A DNA stretch of 64,000 bases from Promethearchaeota archaeon. Its GTDB lineage: Archaea > Asgardarchaeota > Lokiarchaeia > Sigynarchaeales > SOKP01. The position numbers were made by a program, and so were the translations under genes. The stretch's first letter is position 1. Every line of letters begins with the position of its first letter. Location of the stretch: the NCBI GenBank assembly GCA_016839655.1, contig JAEOTW010000144.1, positions 1 to 64,000 of the forward strand, read 5' to 3'. The notes under the pieces are model-generated. The model did not search any database and was not told the origin of the DNA. It saw only the letters and a list, made by a program, of their open reading frames with translations. Positions 9,294 through 18,170 of the stretch are shown here, in pieces.

Positions 9294-10337
9294 TTAAATT
9301 ATTTCTTTAAATGCTTCAAATCTTGTTGTTAATTGTTTATATGATTCTCTATTATACTCCATTTCAACAAAAAGATACGGAATTCCTAATTCTTTAAATT
9401 TTTTATTAAAATAAGGATGGTCATATAAAATTGGTTCACAAAATTTTTGAGCCATATTTATAACTCCATCAACATTGTATTTTGTGGCTAAATCTTTTAT
9501 AACTTCAAATCTATTATAAGAAGGAAATTTTGTAGAAAAAATAGGCTTATTCAAATGATATTTTGCTAAGGCTTTAACTGGTTCTTCAATTTCATCAACA
9601 CTTTGCCAAAAATATTTAGTTCCAATGCAAAGATCGTCAATTATAATATGAAAACCTACACTTTCAAGGAATTTGATGAATTCTGTATCATCTATAACTG
9701 ATCCTGTTAATAAAACTTTTTTTAATTTTTTATCTGGTTGTGTATTTTGAGTTCTTAATTCTTCTAATTTTGATTTAAGCATTATTAAAGCATCCTTTTT
9801 ATCTAGTTGCTGTACACTTTTAACTAAAGCGTGAAAATCAGAGCCTTTTAAAACCAGATTGGATCTATAATCTGAGAGTTCTCTTAACAGAGCTCTAATT
9901 TGGTTCATTAATTTTATCGCATTACCAATTTTTTCTGGAGTAATACTTACATTAAATTTTTCCTCTAATTGGTTGATTAATTCATTAATATCATCTATAA
10001 AAAATTTCAATGCCGCTTGATTACGCTTCAATGGTGCGTTGAGGAAATAGAAAAACTCGAGATTTACGCATTCCAGCCATATATCAAATTCCCGATTAGT
10101 ACAATCACATCCGTGTGTGGTAATAATTCCTTTAACATCATCATCCACCCCTTTAATCGCTTGTTCTAAAAGATTTTTAGCCCATATGCAATGATTTGGG
10201 GGAACATGTTGGTTAGCTTTATCGGTACTTATAGTAGGATCTCCAAATAATCTAAATGGTACCATACCAGCCGCTATAATAATCTCTTCAGGAGTCTCAA
10301 CTGCACTATCTAGGATAGCTATTTTATTCATACTCAT
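9294..10337 (-). CDS. 2-hydroxyacyl-CoA dehydratase / benzoyl-CoA reductase family subunit (BcrC-like)
   Basis: 347 residues, the partner of the next gene. Three cysteine sites typical of the family are visible: NHCIWAKNLLEQAIKG, THGCDCTNREFDIW and QKFCEPILYDHPYF. The C-terminal VEMEYNRESYKQLTTRFEAF segment matches the family pattern. It is the first gene of the operon and should form the iron-sulfur heterodimer with the 419-residue subunit. Whether the pair works on hydroxyacyl-CoA, aryl-CoA or an unrelated substrate cannot be decided here. Confidence 0.84.
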   Translation of the reverse strand: MSMNKIAILDSAVETPEEIIIAAGMVPFRLFGDPTISTDKANQHVPPNHCIWAKNLLEQAIKGVDDDVKGIITTHGCDCTNREFDIWLECVNLEFFYFLNAPLKRNQAALKFFIDDINELINQLEEKFNVSITPEKIGNAIKLMNQIRALLRELSDYRSNLVLKGSDFHALVKSVQQLDKKDALIMLKSKLEELRTQNTQPDKKLKKVLLTGSVIDDTEFIKFLESVGFHIIIDDLCIGTKYFWQSVDEIEEPVKALAKYHLNKPIFSTKFPSYNRFEVIKDLATKYNVDGVINMAQKFCEPILYDHPYFNKKFKELGIPYLFVEMEYNRESYKQLTTRFEAFKEII

Positions 10338-10465
10338 ACCTTCTATTCTAATTTTACATCCTAAAATCCTATAGTTCTAAATCTTGAAATATTTAAAAAA
10401 ATATTTATTTAATCCTTCTATTTAATCTTTATAGCAGAAAATAAATTTCGAAGGTTTTCGTTTCA

Positions 10466-10777
10466 ATGTCTCAACAACAAACGCTCCATCGTACGTTATC
10501 AAAGGCGATTCTCAAAGATGAAGTAAGAATCAAGCTGAAGATTTGGAACACATACTTAACAGGAAAACTTGCCAAATTCGATAATTACATGAATTTAATT
10601 GTTACGGATGCTAAAGAAATATACTTTGGGCGTGGTGGAAAGCGTTCGAAAGATTTAGGTGTTGTAATGATTCGTGGTGCGAGTATAATATTTGTTGGAC
10701 AAGATAGAGAAAAATTAATTTTCGCTCAAGATGAAGAAGTAAAATTAATGCATAGAAACGAAGCTGAAGATTCATAA
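10466..10777 (+). CDS. LSm (Sm-like archaeal) RNA-binding protein
   Basis: 103 residues with an Sm fold. The Sm1 region is YLTGKLAKFDNYMNLIVTDA (residues 30-49) and the Sm2 region is GVVMIRGASIIFV (72-84). An N-terminal helix and acidic tail extend it beyond the usual archaeal length of about 75. Archaeal LSm proteins form heptameric rings that bind U-rich RNA. It sits 17 bases before rpl37e, the widely conserved archaeal LSm–L37e operon, which strongly supports the call. Confidence 0.92.
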   Translation: MSQQQTLHRTLSKAILKDEVRIKLKIWNTYLTGKLAKFDNYMNLIVTDAKEIYFGRGGKRSKDLGVVMIRGASIIFVGQDREKLIFAQDEEVKLMHRNEAEDS

Positions 10778-10781
10778 ACAA

Positions 10782-10789
10782 GGAGTGAT
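10782..10789 (+). promoter_or_regulatory. Shine-Dalgarno site of rpl37e
   Basis: GGAGTGAT ends five bases before the ATG at 10795. It matches the archaeal 16S 3'-end complement (GGAGGTGAT) apart from one missing G. It is listed because the same site and spacing decide the starts of the two non-AUG genes at 11566 and 19824. Confidence 0.8.
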
Positions 10790-10794
10790 TAAAA

Positions 10795-11016
10795 ATGGGA
10801 AAAGGAACACCTAGTAAAGGAAAAAAGAATAAAGCAGCAAGCCACAGAACATGTCGTCGATGCGGAAGACATTCATTCCATCGTCGAAAGCGTTATTGTG
10901 CGTATTGTGGATTTGGAAAAACTGCTACCTTAAGACAGCCAAGTTGGCGTAACAGAACCGCTCCTTTCAACGGAAAGAAATCTTTTTATAGAGGTACTAG
11001 AAAAGTAAAAGCTTAA
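10795..11016 (+). CDS. rpl37e: large ribosomal subunit protein eL37
   Basis: 73 residues. It starts MGKGTPSKGKKNKAASHRTC and has a zinc ribbon with CRRCGRHSFHRRKRYCAYCG, followed by the basic GFGKTATLRQPSW tail typical of archaeal and eukaryotic L37e. It binds 23S rRNA. It is co-transcribed with the LSm gene. This family is absent from bacteria, so it fixes the archaeal origin of the window. Confidence 0.97.
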   Translation: MGKGTPSKGKKNKAASHRTCRRCGRHSFHRRKRYCAYCGFGKTATLRQPSWRNRTAPFNGKKSFYRGTRKVKA

Positions 11017-11175
11017 GTTCCATAGATCTCTGCTTATAAAGGTGAAAATTCTAAACTAATTCTATTAACTCAATTCTAAAATTTTATATACAGTTGCCTA
11101 ATTTTCTAATTTTGAGTCAATTAATTATAGTTTTATTAAAAGCAAATTTCTAAAGAGATTTTAATTTAAATAATC

Positions 11176-11559
11176 ATGTTATTCAATAACAATATATTAA
11201 TTGAAAATATTAATAAAGAACTCCAGAGATTAGAGCATTTAGGAGAAATTATAGGTACTGCTGTAGTGAATCGAAATGGTTTATTGATTTCCTCAAGATT
11301 ACCAAGAGATATTGATGATAGAAAACTAAGTGCTTTAGCAGCTACAATGTTTGGAGGCATCGAAACAGCTACTTTGAATTTTGAGAATAATCAAATTAAA
11401 AATGTCACTGTAGAATATCAAAATTACCAATTGATAATTGTGGAAATAAATGAAAAAATTATTTTGGTTTCTCTCTCCGATATAAATGCGAATCTAGGAT
11501 TGATTTTTATTGAAATTGAAGAAAGTATAAAAAAAATAAAAGAAATAATTAAAGAGTGA
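11176..11559 (+). CDS. roadblock/LC7-domain protein
   Basis: 127 residues covering a complete roadblock/LC7 fold. It has an N-terminal helix INKELQRLEHLGEIIGTAVV, the strand pair VNRNGLLISSRLP, then LSALAATMFGGIETATLNF, IIVEINEKIILVSLS and a C-terminal helix. Roadblock proteins partner Ras-like GTPases (MglB/MglA, Ragulator) and are multiplied in Asgard genomes. The next gene, an E1-like enzyme, starts 6 bases after this stop and lies in the same reading frame, so the two are almost certainly translated from one mRNA. Confidence 0.88.
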   Translation: MLFNNNILIENINKELQRLEHLGEIIGTAVVNRNGLLISSRLPRDIDDRKLSALAATMFGGIETATLNFENNQIKNVTVEYQNYQLIIVEINEKIILVSLSDINANLGLIFIEIEESIKKIKEIIKE

Positions 11560-11560
11560 T
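11553..11560 (+). promoter_or_regulatory. Shine-Dalgarno-like site selecting an AUC start for the E1-like gene
   Basis: AGAGTGAT overlaps the TGA stop of the roadblock gene and ends five bases before ATC at 11566. It differs by one base from GGAGTGAT of rpl37e at identical spacing. No ATG, GTG or TTG exists in this frame between the TGA at 11557 and GTG 11836, which is deep inside the fold. Confidence 0.6.
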
Positions 11561-11565
11561 GCATC

Positions 11566-12303
11566 ATCTTAACTGAGAAGCAAAAAGAAAGATTTACAAG
11601 ACAAATTATATCTCCTTTTATTGGAGAAAAAGGTCAAGAAATAATTTCGAAACTTAAAGTCCTGCAAATTGGAGTTGGGGGTTTAGGTTCACCCTTTGCA
11701 CTATATCTTACAGCCGCAGGTATAAATGAATTAACAATTATTGATAATGACATCTTAGATATTTCTAATTTACAGAGACAGATACTTTATAATGAAACTC
11801 AGATTGGAAAGGAGAAAGCAAAATCGGCAAAAGATGTGTTGGTCAAACTTAATTCAGATATGAAAATTAATGCTTATAAGGATTATATTGATGAAATTTC
11901 TATAAAAAAATACCTCAAGGAAACTCAATATGATTTCATTGTAGATTGTTCTGATAATTTCCAAACTAAGTTTTTGGTTAATAGAATTGCTGTAGAAAAT
12001 AATATAAAATGTATTATCGCCGGAATAAAAGATTTCTATGGGCAAATCATAACTATCAGACCTAAAGAAAGTGCTTGTTATGAATGTGTTTTTTCTTCTA
12101 TTGATTCTTTACCTGATGAAGGGCCTCTTCCTGTAATAGGAGTTACTCCTGGAATTTTAGGGACACTAGAAGCTCTAGAGGTGATAAAAACTGCGTTAGG
12201 ACTTCCAAACTTAGAAAATAAAATTCTAATGGTAAATCTAATAGACTTAAGCTTTAATATTATTGACATTGTAAAGAATGAAAATTGTATATGCATGTTA
12301 TGA
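11566..12303 (+). CDS. E1-like ubiquitin/MoeB/ThiF-family activating enzyme, probable AUC start
   Basis: Read from ATC at 11566 the protein begins LTEKQKERFTRQI, the standard N-terminus of MoeB/ThiF/UBA4-type E1 enzymes. The ATP-binding loop is GVGGLGSP, followed by an aspartate in IIDNDILDISNLQRQ with the conserved Arg. VDCSDNFQTKFLVNR follows. A zinc pair ACYEC is present, and VTPGILGTLEALEVIK is typical. The second zinc pair looks unusual (NCIC, C-x-C). About 245 residues, normal for MoeB. It adenylates the C-terminal Gly of a ubiquitin-like or sulfur-carrier protein. The first canonical start codon, GTG 11836, would delete the nucleotide-binding half. An alternative is ATG 11559 plus a one-base sequencing error. 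Confidence 0.82.
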   Translation: MLTEKQKERFTRQIISPFIGEKGQEIISKLKVLQIGVGGLGSPFALYLTAAGINELTIIDNDILDISNLQRQILYNETQIGKEKAKSAKDVLVKLNSDMKINAYKDYIDEISIKKYLKETQYDFIVDCSDNFQTKFLVNRIAVENNIKCIIAGIKDFYGQIITIRPKESACYECVFSSIDSLPDEGPLPVIGVTPGILGTLEALEVIKTALGLPNLENKILMVNLIDLSFNIIDIVKNENCICML

Positions 12304-12327
12304 GTAGATAATATAGTAAAGAAGAAT

Positions 12328-12876
12328 TTAATAGTCCATGAATTCTGGGTTTTTTTCAAAAAATTCTTTAAATCTTTTACCATTTTTGACGTAATTACCA
12401 GAAGTTTTCTCCCCTATGAATCCTTCTTCTTCTGGTAGATTCTTCAAGAATTTAGCCGGAACACCAGCCCATAGTTGTTTAAACGGTACTTCCTTATTGG
12501 TAATTACTGCCCCCGCTGCAATCATTGCGCCATCATTAATTTTAGTGTTATGAAGCACATTACTACCGATACCAATTAAACATCCATTTCCTATTTCTGT
12601 TGGTCCGTGGATCATCGCATGATGTCCGATTATGCATTCTGACCCAATAGAAACTGAAGTATGCATTTCCATATGAATTGTAACATTTTCCTGGATGCTT
12701 GTATTCTTCCCAATCTTAATCGGTCCTGAATCTCCTCTTAGAACTGCTCCAAACCAAATATTACTCCCTTCTCCAATGGTCACATCTCCTATGATAACAG
12801 CAGTCGGAGCTATATATGCTGTTTCATGAATTTTTGGTTCTTTTCCTGTTCGTGGACATGGCATTATTATTGTCAT
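12328..12876 (-). CDS. gamma-carbonic anhydrase family left-handed beta-helix protein
   Basis: 182 residues made of hexapeptide repeats, for example AVLRGDSGPIKIGKNTSI and GCLIGIGSNV. The zinc-ligand histidines of gamma-carbonic anhydrases are in place: His in ENVTIHM, and two in GHHAMIHG. The conserved Arg-Asp of LRGD is also present. A C-terminal helix follows. The family includes true carbonic anhydrases and CaiE/PaaY thioesterase-like proteins, so the reaction is uncertain. It converges on the E1-like gene with a 24-base gap. Confidence 0.85.
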   Translation of the reverse strand: MTIIMPCPRTGKEPKIHETAYIAPTAVIIGDVTIGEGSNIWFGAVLRGDSGPIKIGKNTSIQENVTIHMEMHTSVSIGSECIIGHHAMIHGPTEIGNGCLIGIGSNVLHNTKINDGAMIAAGAVITNKEVPFKQLWAGVPAKFLKNLPEEEGFIGEKTSGNYVKNGKRFKEFFEKNPEFMDY

Positions 12877-12961
12877 AGTTTTTCTTATCCTAATTATTCA
12901 AAATTTTAGATAAAGTCAAATATAAGAAACTTATATTAATATAAAAATGGAGAACTAGATT

Positions 12962-14635
12962 TTAATCAAATAAATTTGCTTCTTGAATTATTTTTTTATG
13001 ATCAAATGCTAACTCTAATTCTTTCAACTGTTCAATTGGTATAAGTTCTACTTCTTTGGAATCATCTCCACTTCGTAAATCTTTAGTATCCTCAACAATG
13101 CATTTGTAAGCCGTACTTTGAATATTTCCACGTGGATCACGTCCCTCCTCATCAAAAATACCAATTTTTTCTATTATCTTTACAATGAGGTTTGTCTCTT
13201 CTTTAATCTCTCTAAGTAATGCTTGCTTTGGATTTTCTCCTTTTTCTACAAAACCCCCTGGAAGAGCATAAAATCCTTGGTAGGGGGGGTATTTCCGCTT
13301 TATAAGTACAATATTACCCATTCTATCTTCTATAACTGCATCGACAGCATTTCCAACTTTAACCTTTTTTACCTTTATTCTTGTATATATATTAAAGATT
13401 ATAGTAAGCATTAAGATCCCTGTTATTATTGATGCAATTATAAAGTTTAACAGTACCGTTCCAATATCCCCTTCCTGTAAACTGAAAGCAATCATTATCA
13501 CTGCACCCAAATCTGCTAATATCCCAGCTCCAAATAATAAATTTAGCAAATTGAGTCCTTTTACAGTTACTTTTTGAATTTCTTCATTTTTCTTGTGATA
13601 TAATTGTTGCATTGAGTCATAAATGATATTGAATTTCTCATTAATTCTGTTGACTATATTTTCAATTTCAAATTCATTTAAAAGATGCTTTAGTACTGTT
13701 GTGTAATGCTGTCTTCTATTATAATCCAATTCATTATATATCAAACTTAAATTTGTTTGAATTAGTCCTCTTAAAAATCTTAAATTTCTAATTTTGTTTT
13801 CAATAGTATCAACATCTTTAAATTCTTCTGATTGTGCTTTCAGGAACAAATAATCAAGTGATTCATTAATCAATCTTAAGGCAAATAAAACTGCTCTCAT
13901 TTTAGGGGTCGGGTTGAGAACAAATTCTTTCATATAAGATTCAAAGAAATTTTCATAGTTTTCTTCCTCCATATATATGAATCCAGAATTTCTCCGAATG
14001 AAATGCAATTCAGAGAGTCGATTAGATAAATTATTTTCAATACGCTTATCATAAAGAGTTTCAGAGTAATCTTCCCATTGTCCAGAATAGATTTCTGTCC
14101 AGTATCCTATATCTCTTTTATGCTTGTTAATATTCTCTTTCGTCCATTTAATAGGATCAGGTTTTAATTTATTGGAAGTCACAAATATATAAATCGGACT
14201 TTCTAAATCGAAAATAATGCCCCTGTTTTCATCCTTTTTGGAATAGGCTCTTAGGAATGCTATTAAAATTTGGGGTATCTGCTGAATAAAGCTTGATTTA
14301 ATATTTACCTTTTTCAAAGGTTCGCTCTTAAAATATTCCACTTCAAATTGAAAAAATCCAAGTGTATCATACTTCCGTTGGTTATTCTCATCCTCATAAG
14401 GAAAATTCTCTAAGTAAGGTATCCACTTACATGATAAGGAGATCTCTTTTGCCATATCAATTATTGTATCACCAAGTTCATCCCTAATTTTGTGATAAAT
14501 ATCTTCTTTTTTCAGATTATTTAAGCGCTCTTTGACTTTTTTCTCAATCTCTTGACTTTTTTTATTTCCATCGACAAGCTGTGTATTCAAAAATGTACTT
14601 ATAAACCAGAATTCCTCTTTATATATAAATTCCAT
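12962..14635 (-). CDS. membrane-anchored Nudix hydrolase fusion
   Basis: 557 residues. The N-terminal ~360 residues are a mixed then helical domain I cannot assign, ending in a long helical stretch that may be coiled. Two transmembrane helices follow (about 362-385 and 395-417), and then a complete C-terminal Nudix domain. Its Nudix box near residues 458-480 reads GGFVEKGENPKQALLREIKE plus ETNL, fitting GX5EX7REUXEEXGU apart from the last Gly, replaced by Asn. The Nudix part probably cleaves a nucleoside diphosphate-linked substrate on the cytoplasmic side. The order of soluble domain, helices and two membrane spans recalls CorA-like proteins, but no GMN motif is present. Confidence 0.78.
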   Translation of the reverse strand: MEFIYKEEFWFISTFLNTQLVDGNKKSQEIEKKVKERLNNLKKEDIYHKIRDELGDTIIDMAKEISLSCKWIPYLENFPYEDENNQRKYDTLGFFQFEVEYFKSEPLKKVNIKSSFIQQIPQILIAFLRAYSKKDENRGIIFDLESPIYIFVTSNKLKPDPIKWTKENINKHKRDIGYWTEIYSGQWEDYSETLYDKRIENNLSNRLSELHFIRRNSGFIYMEEENYENFFESYMKEFVLNPTPKMRAVLFALRLINESLDYLFLKAQSEEFKDVDTIENKIRNLRFLRGLIQTNLSLIYNELDYNRRQHYTTVLKHLLNEFEIENIVNRINEKFNIIYDSMQQLYHKKNEEIQKVTVKGLNLLNLLFGAGILADLGAVIMIAFSLQEGDIGTVLLNFIIASIITGILMLTIIFNIYTRIKVKKVKVGNAVDAVIEDRMGNIVLIKRKYPPYQGFYALPGGFVEKGENPKQALLREIKEETNLIVKIIEKIGIFDEEGRDPRGNIQSTAYKCIVEDTKDLRSGDDSKEVELIPIEQLKELELAFDHKKIIQEANLFD

Positions 14636-14741
14636 AATAAGAAGTTAAATTTAATTAAATATATTAATTTTAATAAAAAAAGGACTTATTTGTATTTAAT
14701 TCTTTTAATGACATAGTCTGTTTATAATTTTCTAATTAAAA

Positions 14742-15683
14742 ATGACAGTAAAAGAATTACAGCAGGAAATACTTAAATTAAAGAAAGAGAAAGATATTCT
14801 TATTCTCGCTCATTATTATCAACCGATAGAGATACAAGAAATCGCGGATTATAGAGGAGACTCCCTTGGATTATCTCGTAAAGCTAATAATGTTAATACA
14901 GAATATATTATCTTTGCAGGGGTGGATTTTATGGCAGAAAATGCGTCAATATTAAACCAAGATAAGCATGTTCTAATACCAAATTATGAGTCTTGTTGTC
15001 CAATGGCAGCTTTTCTTACCCCCGAAATGGTTAAAGAGTATAAGCAAGAATATCCGGGACTACCAGTGGTAGTATACGTAAATTCAACAGCTGCGGTTAA
15101 AGCTGAATCTGATATATGTTGCACATCTTCAAATGCAGTCAAAATTGTGGAAAAAATTAGTAGAGATTTTAATATGGAATCCGTATTATTTGGTCCAGAT
15201 GCAAACTTAGCGGATTATGCTGAACAATTATCTGGTATAAGATGTATTCAAATGCCAGATATTGGTCACTGTTATGTGCATTCACAGATTGAAACAAAGC
15301 ATATTTTTGAATCACAACGAGAACATCCTAATGCAGCAGTTATAGTTCATCCTGAATGTAAAAGGGAAGTTAGAGATCTATCTGATTTTGTTGGATCAAC
15401 AGCACAAATGTATAATAAAGTTAAGAATAGTGCAAGTAAAGAGAAAGAATTCATCGTTGGAACAGAAATTGGACTTATAGAACGAATGGCTCAGGATTTT
15501 CCGAGAAAATCATTTTACCCTGTGAAAGAAAAATTAATTTGCTATAATATGAAAAAACATAACCTTGAATTGATTAAATATATTTTAGAGAATTCAGATG
15601 ATTCTACATTTGAAATTAAAGTTCCTCCTAAAATTGCACAGCGAGCTATAAAACCAATTGAAAAAATGCTAGACTATTCTTGA
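14742..15683 (+). CDS. nadA: quinolinate synthase
   Basis: 313 residues, full length for archaeal NadA. Motifs include LAHYYQPIEIQEIADY, GDSLGLSR, FAGVDFMAENASIL, VYVNSTAAVKAESDICCTSS, FGPDANLADY, GHCYVHSQIE and GTEIGLIERM. The three Fe-S cluster cysteines fall in ESCCPMA, HPECKREV and ICYNMKKH. It condenses iminoaspartate with dihydroxyacetone phosphate to quinolinate for NAD synthesis. The other NAD genes (nadB, nadC) are not next to it. Confidence 0.95.
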   Translation: MTVKELQQEILKLKKEKDILILAHYYQPIEIQEIADYRGDSLGLSRKANNVNTEYIIFAGVDFMAENASILNQDKHVLIPNYESCCPMAAFLTPEMVKEYKQEYPGLPVVVYVNSTAAVKAESDICCTSSNAVKIVEKISRDFNMESVLFGPDANLADYAEQLSGIRCIQMPDIGHCYVHSQIETKHIFESQREHPNAAVIVHPECKREVRDLSDFVGSTAQMYNKVKNSASKEKEFIVGTEIGLIERMAQDFPRKSFYPVKEKLICYNMKKHNLELIKYILENSDDSTFEIKVPPKIAQRAIKPIEKMLDYS

Positions 15684-15721
15684 ATTAATAGAGATTTTAT
15701 TAAAAACAGGAAGTTGTCGAA

Positions 15722-16501
15722 ATGGCTAATTTGATACTTCTAACTTGCTGCATTACCATTATCGCTATTTTTGGAACTCTTATGATTATACTTTATTTGA
15801 AAAAGTATAAAGGGTTATCTACTGATACTTGGAAACCGGGTGCTGCTTGGTTACGTGCCTTAATCTATTTTTCATTTTGTAATATATTTATTGCTATCTC
15901 AGGTACATTAGAACAAATAATAATTCAACCAATATTCACCATGGAACATATTATGAATCCTTTTTGGATAATCTACTGTATTATATGTTTTACTTATATT
16001 TTCCTTGCTTATTGGATCCTGTGGTCTCGTATGACACTTACTTTCGACCGCAGATACTACTTAGGTTTAGAAATAATTTTTGGGGTGTTATGGGGATTTA
16101 GTACAGGTGGCTTGCTGCTTTCCTTTTATCATCTTTGGAGTCTAGTGGTTGTTACTGGATGGGTAAAATACTTACTTAGCTTTGCTACTATGGGCCTTTG
16201 GCAATATTTTATACAAGATTACTTCTGGGATATTTACGTTAGTCCTGAACATGACACCCCTAAATCAATAAAGATTAAAACTCTCGTATGTCACATCCCT
16301 AATATAGCGATCTGCTTAGGATTTCTTATAATTTGGAATAATTATGCGATTTACATAGCACTCCAAACTTTTGCTCTGATGGCATCAACAATATTTCAAA
16401 AGTTCCCTGCTCCTTGGGCTAAAGGGAATTTTCATGCCCCAATGGTTAAACCAGGAATATTTGGACTTCCTCGTGGTAGAGGTTATATAGATGAAAATTG
16501 A
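15722..16501 (+). CDS. polytopic membrane protein, unknown
   Basis: 259 residues with six or seven hydrophobic segments, beginning LILLTCCITIIAIFGTLMII. A short charged loop after the first helix contains KKYKG. The C-terminal ~30 residues are soluble and Pro/Gly-rich, ending PRGRGYIDEN. I do not recognise the family. It starts 39 bases after nadA on the same strand, so co-transcription is possible, but no NAD-related role can be claimed. Confidence 0.65.
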   Translation: MANLILLTCCITIIAIFGTLMIILYLKKYKGLSTDTWKPGAAWLRALIYFSFCNIFIAISGTLEQIIIQPIFTMEHIMNPFWIIYCIICFTYIFLAYWILWSRMTLTFDRRYYLGLEIIFGVLWGFSTGGLLLSFYHLWSLVVVTGWVKYLLSFATMGLWQYFIQDYFWDIYVSPEHDTPKSIKIKTLVCHIPNIAICLGFLIIWNNYAIYIALQTFALMASTIFQKFPAPWAKGNFHAPMVKPGIFGLPRGRGYIDEN

Positions 16502-16520
16502 GATTTTATAAAAGACGTAA

Positions 16521-18044
16521 TTAGAAAAAATCTGAAATCCTTTTCTGATATCTATCATCCAGAAACTTCAAAAAAGCACCTGTAGGTTTTCCTGACCAAA
16601 TTGCATTTAAGTTAGTTTTTTTTTCAAATCTTTCTATAATTTTATAGTTAAATTGGAATTGGTCCATAATTTCACGGAGTTTAAACAACCATTTTACAAA
16701 ATTTTTATACAATCTACCATTGTTGCTTGCTTTAGAAGTATGAGTTTTTTCATAATACTTTATATCTTTTTCTGTATATTCTGTATAATATCTGAAATTT
16801 TGCCCCATCCAAAAAAAACGTGAAACTGAATCCGAAAACTTTTTAATTCTACATCCTGTAAGTTTAACTGTTTTAAGATTTGGTAAATCATTTAAACTAT
16901 CTGGAATTTCTTCTATATTGATATTTCCTGAAAGATCTATAAATTCAAGGCTATTTTGGCTCTCTAATCCCTCTATTTATTCAATATAATTATTTTTTAA
17001 ATAGATTTTTTTTAGATTATTAATATTTTCTAATCCTTTTATTTCACTTATTCTATTATTGCTTAAGTCTAATTCAATAATCTCTTCTGAATTTTCAATT
17101 AATCCTTTAATATCTTCTAATTTTTCAATCATTTTATTTTTTAAATTTACTTTTGAATTTGATATAAGCCCGATTAGTGCATCATTATAAGAAATGATTT
17201 TAAGATCCAAATCATTGAAATTTATTTGAGCCTTATTTAGAAATTTTAGTATAGGAAAGCTTCTTACACGTTTATATTTATCATATACAATTTCTACAAA
17301 AGTTTGCCTTATCGAATCTGGGATCCTATCTATTGCCTTTAATAAAATTAAATATTTATAAGTAAAACGAAATCTACTTATAAATTTTGAAGTAAGTTGT
17401 TTTATTTCGCTGATTGAATCTGGATCTTCAGAATTGGCTAATAGGGGTATGATTTTTCTGGAATACTCATCAATACTTGGGAAATCGATGTCAATTAACA
17501 TACTTTCAAATTCATCTTCTGTTAAATAGTGCAAATATCCATTCTGAGTTAAGAATCTAATAACTGTAGGATGCCCAGTTGCATATCTTATTGCTATTTC
17601 TTCTTTGAATTTACGTTTAGCAATAGGATCACCGGCATCAACAAGTGCTTTTAATAAAGGGAAAGCTAAGTTTCGATGAAGAATTCTGGTATCATACTCA
17701 TTATCAGCCCAAGCTTGTATGTTTGAACAGTGTCCCCAAAATTCTGTTTCGGGAGGAACCTTACGATGATCTCGTTCCATAGACCGATCAAGTTTAACTG
17801 CTGCCTCATCGATCGAATTAATTTCATCATATTCTTCAATTCTACTAACAGGAATATTGAGTAAAAGATACATGCATTGCCTGAATAATCGATTTTTCAC
17901 ATAAATATTAGTTCTGCCCCCTTCAAGCTTTAAACTAAGAAGAGAGTTAATTTTGAATTCTTTCACTTTATAGATATGTCTAACTGAAATGAAAAAAGCA
18001 ATTATTGAAATTATTGAAACTGCAAATATCTGATATGGATACAT
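16521..18044 (-). pseudogene. membrane-anchored helical/leucine-rich-repeat protein interrupted by one in-frame TAA
   Basis: The frame from 18044 is open for 355 codons, stops at TAA (16977-16979), and then continues in the same frame with obvious leucine-rich repeats to 16521. Before the stop the LRR reads ELDLSNNRISEIKGLENI and NNLKKIYLKNNYIE. After it come SLEFIDLSGNINIEEIPDSL and LPNLKTVKLTGCRI, then FKKF-type helical sequence. The N-terminus has one transmembrane helix (about 4-22). A helical domain follows with ETEFWGHCSNIQAWADNEYD, which I recall from Asgard LRR proteins. A single substitution would restore a 507-residue protein. A real nonsense mutation, a sequencing error or readthrough are all possible. 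Confidence 0.7.
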
Positions 18045-18170
18045 ATTTCAGATAGAATAGGATTTTTGGTAACAGAGTTAAAGATAAATCTGCTTTTCAA
18101 TATTAAAACCCCCATGATTTTAAAATTTTTAAAAAAATCCAATTTCCATTTGAATTATAATATGAATAAT

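Noticed and set aside
11557..11559. Selenocysteine or readthrough at the roadblock TGA to make a fusion
   Set aside because: No stem-loop of SECIS type was seen, and a good ribosome-binding site for a separate start overlaps it. Kept only as a remote possibility.
11836..12303. E1-like gene starting at GTG 11836
   Set aside because: This would remove the ATP-binding loop and the conserved Arg region, which are intact in the same frame upstream.
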